Shown in pieces: positions 1 to 5,882 of a stretch of DNA of 26,219 nt; position 1 is the stretch's first letter; each line of letters starts with the position of its first letter. Under the pieces are notes generated by a model. The model was not told the DNA's origin, did no database searches, and saw only the letters and a list, made by a program, of their open reading frames with translations. A program made the translations under genes and the position numbers. Where the stretch lies: the NCBI GenBank assembly GCA_044376365.1, contig JBILLA010000012.1, positions 1 to 26,219 of the forward strand, read 5' to 3'. The DNA comes from JBIKWN01 sp044376365 (GTDB taxonomy: Bacteria; Bdellovibrionota_C; UBA2361; JBIKWN01).

Positions 1-996
1 CACACCATGTAAATCAAGGGATACGACCATATCTGAAGTTTGTGAGCCTGGAAATCGAACACTGACGGTATTGCCAATAGAAGGTAACGACTGAAAATGA
101 ATCACTGCTTCGGGGATAGATGTTTTAAGCAAGGTAACAAGAAGCGCTTGATGTTCGCGCATCGTGGCGGCACGAGTAGAAGCTTCATCCATCAGCGCAG
201 CGACGGCTTCTCCAAATGCGACTATCCCCAAGACGTTTTCTGTGCCGGCACGGCGACCAGTTTCTTGAGGTCCACCAACAACAAGAGCATCGATAGGAGT
301 CCCTTGGCGCATGACGATAGCTCCGACGCCAGCAAGACCACCGATTTTATGAGCACTAACAGTTACATAATCTGCACTAAGAGTAGTAAGCGAAATAGAC
401 TCTTTTCCAAACAACTGGACAGCATCCGTATGACACAAAATACGAGGATTTTTCCTGCGTGCTTCATGAAAAATCGCTTCGACTGGTAAGCGAAGACCGG
501 TTTCGTTATTGACTGCCATCACTGATATCAGTTTTGTTCGATCTGTTATGCAATCAAGAAAATCATCAGGATAAAAATTACCGCACGCACGTGGTGATAC
601 AATACTAAGCTTCACACCAAGTGACTCTAGTTTTTTAGCAGCTTCAAAAACTGCTGGATGCTCGACAGCACTTATCACAAGTTCAGGAAGAATGCCCTGC
701 TCACGATGAGTGTTTAAATAGCTCCAAAACGGTGAAAAAAGTACGGCGTTATTACCCTCAGTTGCTCCAGAGGTAAAGGCAATCGTTGCATCGGGTGCTT
801 GAAAAGCAAGGCGCAGCAGGTCTCGGGTGGTTTCAATTGCAATGCGAGCTGCCTGCCCCCCTTGATGCACAGAGCTAGGATTAAGAAACTCACGTTCAGG
901 GCATGACAAAATAGTCCTGACCCTTGGATGCATTGGGTAGGAAGCGTTGCTGTCAAGATTAATAGCGCCTCGTAAGTGGGCACTCTGGGTAGCCAT
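1..996 (-). CDS. cysteine desulfurase (NifS/IscS family), C-terminus cut by window edge
   Basis: PLP enzyme of the class V aminotransferase fold that takes sulfur from cysteine for Fe-S cluster or thio-cofactor synthesis. The 332 visible residues show LDSNASYPMHP at the N-terminus, SGATEGNN near 76-83, the cofactor-stacking His in VEHPAV (about 113), the PLP-binding Asp in HTDAVQ (about 191), the Schiff-base Lys in SAHKIGG (Lys217), and the GGPQETGRRAGTENV stretch (241-255) typical of the family. The active-site Cys loop and the last 50 or so residues lie beyond base 1, so IscS-like and SufS/NifS-like subtypes cannot be separated; the motifs look closer to IscS/NifS. The ATG at 996 has a weak purine stretch (AGGGC) upstream. 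It lies 60 bp downstream of a membrane protein gene on the same strand, so co-transcription is possible. Other isc/suf genes are not visible. Family assignment is secure; the exact role is open. Confidence 0.93.
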   Translation of the reverse strand, partial: MATQSAHLRGAINLDSNASYPMHPRVRTILSCPEREFLNPSSVHQGGQAARIAIETTRDLLRLAFQAPDATIAFTSGATEGNNAVLFSPFWSYLNTHREQGILPELVISAVEHPAVFEAAKKLESLGVKLSIVSPRACGNFYPDDFLDCITDRTKLISVMAVNNETGLRLPVEAIFHEARRKNPRILCHTDAVQLFGKESISLTTLSADYVTVSAHKIGGLAGVGAIVMRQGTPIDALVVGGPQETGRRAGTENVLGIVAFGEAVAALMDEASTRAATMREHQALLVTLLKTSIPEAVIHFQSLPSIGNTVSVRFPGSQTSDMVVSLDLHGV

Positions 997-1056
997 AGAG
1001 ATGCCCTATTTTAGCAAAACTACAGTCTTTAGGAAAAAGTGGATTTTAAGGCTATT

Positions 1057-1773
1057 TTAGCCACTATTTTGGGCACTTAGACGTGCTGCCTCGGGAAGTA
1101 GTTTACCGTGTAGGAGCCCTTCGATGTCTTCGTAGGAGCCAAGAGAATCTTTCTGGAGGCATAGGAATGGGATTTTTGCTGCCGCTAGTACCTCTCTTAC
1201 AAAAATAAGGGAATCAGCGTTGAGCTTTGTCTCTAAACAGATCGCAAGTTTTGCTTTAAGGCTAAATCGTTCAACCAGAACAAAATGGACACCATTACTG
1301 CGCAGACGTTTCAAGAGATGCACCGATACAGATTTTTCCGTTGGTTGCACTAATCGTGCAAGAGTAACATTTGGGATAACTAAGTATTTACCCTTCGCAT
1401 AGCGCTCGAGTTGCTGGAAAATTTCACGCTCTTTTCCAGCGAGAAAACTAGCTTTTGCTGATACGGGGATAAAGCTTTGGTCCGTATCATACATGGGTCC
1501 TTGGTATTTTGCTGAGCTTGGCTCAGGAGCTGGCATTTCATCAGATATCACAAATGAGACTCCCCCTACTGGAAGAGTGTATGAAGTGCTTTCAGCTTCT
1601 AGTTGTGGATGAAGCTTTAATTCGCTTATGGTTTTTTTAGGAGAAGGTAATACGAGGAAGAGGACAAGGGTAAGAAAGGCAACGTATGCAACAATCCAGC
1701 AAAGATCGTACATGGAGAGGTGCTGCGCATAGTCAAGCGCGACAAGTGCTATAAGTTCAATCTTTTCCAGCAT
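1057..1773 (-). CDS. membrane-anchored protein with divergent DUF2726-like domain
   Basis: The protein has one N-terminal hydrophobic segment (core IVAYVAFLTLVLFLVL) followed by a polar linker and a soluble C-terminal domain. That domain begins at FLAGKEREIFQQLE, continues through YLVIPNVTLARLV and GVHFVLVERF, and ends with REVLAAAKIPFLCL. The order matches what I know of DUF2726 (restriction-endonuclease-like fold): initial EREFF-type helix, a P-x-V-x-L strand, an h-D-F-h-h strand and a terminal helix plus G-I-P-L strand. The usual Asp of the DF strand is His here, and the following IELD-like acidic positions read ICLET, so nuclease activity looks doubtful. The start is uncertain: ATG 1773 is given; a TTG at 1803 (GAG 6 bases upstream) and an ATG at 1713, just before the hydrophobic segment, are alternatives. 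It sits directly upstream of the cysteine desulfurase and divergent from the 1861 gene. Function unknown. Confidence 0.72.
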   Translation of the reverse strand: MLEKIELIALVALDYAQHLSMYDLCWIVAYVAFLTLVLFLVLPSPKKTISELKLHPQLEAESTSYTLPVGGVSFVISDEMPAPEPSSAKYQGPMYDTDQSFIPVSAKASFLAGKEREIFQQLERYAKGKYLVIPNVTLARLVQPTEKSVSVHLLKRLRSNGVHFVLVERFSLKAKLAICLETKLNADSLIFVREVLAAAKIPFLCLQKDSLGSYEDIEGLLHGKLLPEAARLSAQNSG

Positions 1774-1790
1774 ATAGGGATTACAACCTA

Positions 1791-1829
1791 TCGAAAAATT
1801 CAATCGTACTCAATTATTTCGAAAAATTC
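1791..1829. repeat. 11-bp direct repeat in a divergent intergenic region
   Basis: TCGAAAAATTC occurs at 1791-1801 and again at 1819-1829, a 28-bp period, between the minus-strand DUF2726-like gene and the plus-strand gene at 1861. The placement suits a regulator-binding pair, but no known operator is recognised. Confidence 0.4.
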
Positions 1830-1860
1830 CGCTAAAAAAGAGCTCAAGAATAGTGGAATA

Positions 1861-2214
1861 GTGCCAAAATCTGTCGATACTAATAGTGTGCCGTCAGAGA
1901 TTAACCAGATACTACCCCTGGCTCTTGGAGCTCTTGTAAACCCCTCTCAACAGAGCGGAGTTGCTGCCGCGCGAGCGCAGACAGCATCGTATCTGCCACT
2001 CTCAAACCTTCACCAAGCAACACAGATTCTAGCGACGCAGTCAGTGGCAAAGGTACAGGGAACTCCAAAGGATCAAAGTGTACAGATTCCCAAACGTAGC
2101 GAACCAAACTTCGCACCTGATGATGATAAGCCACAGTCAGATGCACCACTTTACTCAAATAAAGCTGTGAAAAAAAAGAAAGGTGGCTCCTCGCAACTTG
2201 ATCTCGTAGCGTAA
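1861..2214 (+). CDS. small low-complexity protein with Lys-rich LDLVA C-terminus
   Basis: Not recognised. From the GTG at 1861 it encodes 117 residues with no signal peptide or membrane segment. There is an Ala/Gln-rich middle (GALVNPSQQSGVAAARAQTA), a Pro/Asp/Lys-rich region (NFAPDDDKPQSDAPLYS), and a final KKKKGGSSQLDLVA. It looks mostly disordered. The end resembles the KKKIDLIA end of the small protein at 8241-8447. The reading frame is also open back to an ATG at 1720, but that would overlap the opposing gene; GTG 1861 is the only other start in the region and has a short GGA 4 bases upstream. It is followed 13 bp later by the helix-hairpin-helix gene on the same strand, so the two may be co-transcribed ahead of flagellin. 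A 151-codon frame exists on the opposite strand; the plus frame is preferred because of the shared tail and the direction of its neighbours. Coding status moderately likely. Confidence 0.5.
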   Translation: MPKSVDTNSVPSEINQILPLALGALVNPSQQSGVAAARAQTASYLPLSNLHQATQILATQSVAKVQGTPKDQSVQIPKRSEPNFAPDDDKPQSDAPLYSNKAVKKKKGGSSQLDLVA

Positions 2215-2227
2215 CGATACTTAGAGA

Positions 2228-2602
2228 ATGGCTCATCAACGAACTCAGGATACATGCCGTCTGCTCCTTTTTGTCGTGGTCCTTATAGCAGCCAGTCGGC
2301 ATATTTATGAAAAGGTTGCTGCGCGTCATACGAGCGACCAAACCAATCAAACGCAAAGGCGCTTTGGCCGCGAGTCATCACTCTGTCTTAATGAAAAAAT
2401 TGCTCTCTCCGCGCTTGAATCCTGGGAGTATTTTTACCTTCAGGGTATATCCCAAGAGACAGCAGGACTATTGATCAAAGAACGAGACACCCTTCTTCGA
2501 CAGGCTCGTCAGAGTAGTAATCCTCAAAAAACACTGATGGATGTGAAGGGTATCGGAGAGAAAAAAGCCCGAAAGCTATTAGAGCAGATCGAGCTCAAGT
2601 AG
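2228..2602 (+). CDS. membrane-anchored ComEA-like helix-hairpin-helix protein
   Basis: A 124-residue protein. Residues about 11-23 (RLLLFVVVLIAAS) form an N-terminal membrane anchor or uncleaved signal. The C-terminal half carries two helix-hairpin-helix-like motifs: LQGISQETAGLLIKERD (71-87), which fits the L-x-G-I-x-x-x-x-A-x-x-I-I-x-x-R pattern, and LMDVKGIGEKKARKLLEQI (103-121), which fits the L-x-x-V-K-G-I-G-x-K-K-x-x-K-L pattern. This paired arrangement is that of ComEA, which binds incoming DNA in the periplasm during natural transformation, and of related sugar-phosphate-backbone binders. The linker between motifs is a little longer than in ComEA and the first motif has lost one Gly, so DNA binding is inferred, not certain. 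Start ATG 2228, with a weak AGAGA just upstream. It lies 13 bp after the preceding small gene and about 120 bp before flagellin. No other competence genes are visible. Confidence 0.72.
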   Translation: MAHQRTQDTCRLLLFVVVLIAASRHIYEKVAARHTSDQTNQTQRRFGRESSLCLNEKIALSALESWEYFYLQGISQETAGLLIKERDTLLRQARQSSNPQKTLMDVKGIGEKKARKLLEQIELK

Positions 2603-2615
2603 TAATTATTACTAC
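2599..2615. repeat. 17-bp perfect palindrome over the helix-hairpin-helix gene stop
   Basis: GTAGTAAT-T-ATTACTAC covers the TAG stop at 2600-2602. There is no T-run after it, so it is not a standard terminator. It lies about 20 bp upstream of the flagellin promoter candidate and could be an operator or a short 3' hairpin. Confidence 0.35.
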
Positions 2616-2637
2616 GGCACTATTTAGCTACAGATTC

Positions 2638-2666
2638 TAAACGATCATTATAATGCAGCCGTCTAA
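2638..2666 (+). promoter_or_regulatory. candidate FliA (sigma-28) type flagellar promoter for flagellin
   Basis: TAAA at 2638-2641 is followed after 16 bases by GCCGTCTAA at 2658-2666. The enteric sigma-28 consensus is TAAA, 15 bases, GCCGATAA, so both elements are close and the spacing is off by one. It lies about 55 bp before the flagellin start, as expected for a late flagellar gene. Seen by eye only; no FliA gene is in the window. Confidence 0.45.
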
Positions 2667-2721
2667 GCCTATGAGTGCCCTCGACATAGGTGTGTAGACA
2701 AAGAAAAGGAGTTTTTTGTCC

Positions 2722-3582
2722 GTGACGTTATCGATTCGATCAAACATAGGAGCTTTAGTTGCGCAGGGAAACCTTCGCAAAGCTACCCTTGATCTCGGTG
2801 ACGCCTATGAGCGGCTCTCATCGGGCTCTCGCATCAACAGCGCAAGTGACGATCCAGGAGGGCTAGCGCTTCTTGCAAAGATGGATGCCGATACACGGCT
2901 TGCCTCAATGGCTGTACGCAATGCTAATAGTGGAATCTCAGTCACAAGTATCGCTGATTCAGCACTCACAGAGATTAACTACGCGCTATCAAGGATGCTA
3001 GAACTTGCTTCTCAAAGCGCAAATACAACTCAAACAACGGCACAACGTTCAAGTATTAACCTTGAATTTGTCGCTCTGGGCTCTGAGATTGATCGAATTG
3101 CACGCACGGTGTCATTTAATAGCATAACACTCTTATCGAATGGACGTGATATTTCTCTTCAAGTCGGATTCGATTCATCAACAAACTCTACGATTACGAT
3201 TCCCACTATACGCGGAACCCTTGACTCATTGGGACTTGCGGCTACTGGTGGAAGTTCTTTGGTGTATTCTCTTATGACCACATCCGATGCAGGGTCAGCA
3301 TTCGCTTCTACCAATGCACTGTCAGCTGTTCAAAATGCAATCAATAGCTTAACCACCGTGCGCGGTACCATTGGCGCTGCCCAGAGTCGACTCACAAGAG
3401 CAGTAAGCTACCTTGAAGTCGCTCGCGAAAACTACGCAGCTGCAGCAAGTCAAATTAGAGATATCAACGTCGCAGAGGAAACTTCAAAGATGGTTTCAGC
3501 ACAGGTCCGACAACAGGCTGCACTCGCGGTACTTGCGCAGGCAAATCAGCGACCAGAGCTGGTATTAGAATTACTGCGGTAA
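2722..3582 (+). CDS. fliC: flagellin, short form lacking a central variable domain
   Basis: Filament subunit exported by the flagellar type III apparatus. At 286 residues it is short: the N-terminal D0/D1 region (SIRSNIGALVAQGNLRKA, then LSSGSRINSASDDPGGLA) runs through the conserved helices to about residue 135, and the C-terminal D1/D0 region resumes with AVQNAINSLTTVRGTIGAAQ and ends LAVLAQANQRPELVLELLR. Only about 70 residues separate them, so no D2/D3 surface domain is present. The GTG at 2722 is chosen because it gives the family-typical M-x-L-S-I-R-x-N start; AAGGAG at 2706-2711 lies 10 bases upstream. A TTG at 2716 in the same frame is 4 bases from that site and is the alternative. 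It stands alone, with a FliA-like promoter and no other flagellar genes in view, and is convergent with the peroxiredoxin gene 31 bp away. Confidence 0.95.
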   Translation: MTLSIRSNIGALVAQGNLRKATLDLGDAYERLSSGSRINSASDDPGGLALLAKMDADTRLASMAVRNANSGISVTSIADSALTEINYALSRMLELASQSANTTQTTAQRSSINLEFVALGSEIDRIARTVSFNSITLLSNGRDISLQVGFDSSTNSTITIPTIRGTLDSLGLAATGGSSLVYSLMTTSDAGSAFASTNALSAVQNAINSLTTVRGTIGAAQSRLTRAVSYLEVARENYAAAASQIRDINVAEETSKMVSAQVRQQAALAVLAQANQRPELVLELLR

Positions 3583-3613
3583 CCAAAAAAAGGGTTTAAA
3601 AAACGCATCAAAG

Positions 3614-4072
3614 TTAGAGGGACTTTAATACCTCTTCTGCATGGCCTTTCGGAGTGACATCATCAAAGACAGCGACTAGCTTGTCGTTCTCATCGAGTAC
3701 GAATGTCTTTCGAAAGATGCCCATGTATTCACGACCCATAAATTTTTTCTTACCATAAGAATCGAATGATTGGGCGACCAAGAAATCAGGATCGGTCAAT
3801 AAAACGTGCGATAGTTTGTATTTATCACAAAACTTCTTCTTGGTTTTATCCGTACCACCTGAAATGCCTATGACGACTGTTTTTTTACGCTTGAACTTAG
3901 GCAAAGCTTCGCTAAACTCTTTGGCTTCAATTGTACAGCCAGGTGTGTCATCTTTTGGATAGAAATAGATAACTTTACGTTTCCCCTTAAACGATTGTAA
4001 AGAGACAGCAGTGCCATCTTTGTCCGTAAGGGTGAAGTTTGCGACTTTTTTACCGAGTGAAATTTTAGCCAT
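3614..4072 (-). CDS. bcp: thiol peroxiredoxin, PrxQ/Bcp family
   Basis: Cytoplasmic peroxidase that reduces hydrogen and organic peroxides with thiols. The 152-residue protein has the thioredoxin-like core, the YFYPKDDTPGCTIEAKEF active-site segment with peroxidatic Cys46, and the later FVLDENDKLVAVF strand. The resolving Cys that many Bcp proteins carry five residues after the first is Lys51 here. A second Cys sits at position 82 (KKKFCDKYKL), 36 residues on, the spacing seen in the PrxQ subgroup that resolves through the next helix (for example the Xanthomonas enzyme). Start ATG 4072 follows the TGA of the acyl-CoA dehydrogenase gene by one base (TGATATG), which indicates translational coupling. 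The frame extends upstream to a TTG at 4108, but that adds 12 non-family residues inside the preceding gene. Pairing with the dehydrogenase fits disposal of peroxide from fatty acid oxidation, which is inference. Confidence 0.92.
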   Translation of the reverse strand: MAKISLGKKVANFTLTDKDGTAVSLQSFKGKRKVIYFYPKDDTPGCTIEAKEFSEALPKFKRKKTVVIGISGGTDKTKKKFCDKYKLSHVLLTDPDFLVAQSFDSYGKKKFMGREYMGIFRKTFVLDENDKLVAVFDDVTPKGHAEEVLKSL

Positions 4073-4073
4073 A

Positions 4074-5834
4074 TCACAAAGTATCGAACGGATATGATTT
4101 CTTTTCAAGGATACGCTGCGTCATCGAATCGGCTAGTTGGACTAATACGACATCTTCGTTTCGGTCAATACGACGAAGGTTCTGATTTATGCGACGCTTG
4201 GCTTGATGAATAAAGAGCTTTGCTATTGAGAGCTCATCAGCTGCTGCCTGTGCAGAGGTCATATTGATAGCTAAACTCACCCGAGAAAGGACACAAAGGC
4301 TGGCGAATAGATCGATAGCGATATCGGCAAGACGCTTTGAGATAAGCTGAGAGCCGACGATGTTTTTCCCAAGCTTCTTTGCCAGCGCTTCTGCTTTCGC
4401 TGCAAAAGCCGCCACATAACGTTCAACAATTTCAGCTTCCTCTTGCAGGCTTGGATGACACCCTTCAACCTTATCTCTGCCAAGAGATGAAAGTTCTCCT
4501 ACTTTTTTACCAGCATATGTCTTAAAAACACCAAACCCCTTAATAGGATCTGAGAGAACACCACCGAAGCTTTTTTGTACATCTTTCAAGTAGGCACCAA
4601 GATCGCTCATGCCAGACAATGAAATATAGAGTCGCAGAATTTCATTGGTACCCTCAAAGATAAGATTTATTCGAGAATCACGAACAATGCGCTCATACGG
4701 GTACTCTTTCATAAAACCATTACCACCTGCTATCTGAAGCGCTTCATTCCCAACAAACCAAAGCGATTCACTCGCAAAGATTTTACTTATTGCAGCTTCA
4801 ACAGAGTAATCTTCGTGACCACTATCAATAGCGTGGGCAACCATCGACACGACGCTCTCAGTTGCGTAGCACTGTACTGTCATCTGAGCAATTTTTTCTT
4901 TGATAAGCTGAAATTCATGAATTGATTTACCAAATTGCTTTCGTTGATCTGCTTGATGCACAGCTTCTGTGATGGCTCGCTTCATTGCGCCAACACAACC
5001 TCCTCCAAGCCCGGTACGACCATTGTTTAATATAGCCATCGCAACTTTAAAGCCTTTCCCCTCTTCTCCAAGGATATTTTCTGGCGGAATGCGATAGTTT
5101 TGAAAAACTACCGTTGAAGTGGCCGATGCTCGAATTCCCATCTTGTCTTCTTTAGGTCCGTGCGAAAGACCTTCACTGCGCTCGACAATAAATGCAGTAA
5201 TTTTACCTGCATCGCTATCAGTGCGAGCAAAGACAGTAAAAAAATCAGCAAGGGGGCCATTGGTAATCCAAAGCTTTTCACCATTGAGGATAAAGGAGCC
5301 ATCAGGCTGCTTTACAGCAGTAGTTTTAATCGAAGCAGCATCAGAGCCAGAGCTTGGTTCTGTGAGGCAAAATGCGGCTATACGTTCGCCTGAAGCGAGG
5401 CTTGGAAGGTATTTTTGTTTTTGAGACTCTGTTCCAAAAAGCAACAGCCCCTTCATGCCTATTGAACTATGGGCTCCGATTGTTAAACTGGTTGAGCCAT
5501 CGTACTTAGTAACTTGCTGTAGCACTCGGGAGTAACCAGTGTTTGAAAGCCCGATACCACCGTATTCCTCTGGAATAATGAGGCCGAACAAACCAAGTTC
5601 TTTGAGTGCATCGATATAATCGCTTGGCTGCGCTCCTTTCTGGTCGAACTCACGGAACAGATGGGCTTTTGCCTCAAGAAATTTATCTACAGAGGCGAGA
5701 ACCATACTGATGGTCTCTTGCTCATCTGAAGGAATGAGTGGGAACGGAAAAAGAGCTGTCTGATTTATTTTTCCAAGAAATAGTGATTTGGCGACTGATG
5801 GTTCTTGCTTCGAAGAGCGTTCTGAGTCATTCAT
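4074..5834 (-). CDS. acyl-CoA dehydrogenase, VLCAD/ACAD9-like with C-terminal extension
   Basis: FAD enzyme for the first step of fatty acid beta-oxidation (acyl-CoA to trans-2-enoyl-CoA). Its 586 residues exceed the usual 380-400, with an extra C-terminal helical domain of about 170 residues as in very-long-chain enzymes. Visible features: GLIIPEEYGGIGLS (84-97), CLTEPSSGSDAAS (156-168), the middle beta domain with LWITNGPLADFF (188-199), ILNNGRTGLGGGCVGAMKRA (268-287), IAGGNGFMKEYPYERIVRD (368-386), and the catalytic base Glu394 in LIFEGTNEILRL. The presence and position of that Glu match the VLCAD class. No signal peptide; the VLCAD C-terminal domain usually mediates membrane association. 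Start ATG 5834 has GGTG about 6 bases upstream. It is divergent from the Omp85-like gene across 48 bp and coupled to bcp downstream. The electron-transfer flavoprotein and other beta-oxidation genes are not in the window. Confidence 0.94.
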   Translation of the reverse strand: MNDSERSSKQEPSVAKSLFLGKINQTALFPFPLIPSDEQETISMVLASVDKFLEAKAHLFREFDQKGAQPSDYIDALKELGLFGLIIPEEYGGIGLSNTGYSRVLQQVTKYDGSTSLTIGAHSSIGMKGLLLFGTESQKQKYLPSLASGERIAAFCLTEPSSGSDAASIKTTAVKQPDGSFILNGEKLWITNGPLADFFTVFARTDSDAGKITAFIVERSEGLSHGPKEDKMGIRASATSTVVFQNYRIPPENILGEEGKGFKVAMAILNNGRTGLGGGCVGAMKRAITEAVHQADQRKQFGKSIHEFQLIKEKIAQMTVQCYATESVVSMVAHAIDSGHEDYSVEAAISKIFASESLWFVGNEALQIAGGNGFMKEYPYERIVRDSRINLIFEGTNEILRLYISLSGMSDLGAYLKDVQKSFGGVLSDPIKGFGVFKTYAGKKVGELSSLGRDKVEGCHPSLQEEAEIVERYVAAFAAKAEALAKKLGKNIVGSQLISKRLADIAIDLFASLCVLSRVSLAINMTSAQAAADELSIAKLFIHQAKRRINQNLRRIDRNEDVVLVQLADSMTQRILEKKSYPFDTL

Positions 5835-5882
5835 GGCACCAGTATACCCCTACTTTTATAGGTTGAGGTATTAGATTTTATC

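Noticed and set aside
97..489. 130-codon plus-strand open frame
   Set aside because: It lies opposite the cysteine desulfurase, which has all family motifs in the minus frame; the plus product has no recognisable features.
714..983. 89-codon minus-strand open frame
   Set aside because: A shifted frame inside the cysteine desulfurase gene.
1901..2356. 151-codon minus-strand open frame opposite the two small plus-strand genes
   Set aside because: It would overlap both the helix-hairpin-helix gene, which has clear motifs, and the 1861 gene; no ribosome-binding site or known motif was found. Not fully excluded for the 1861 region.
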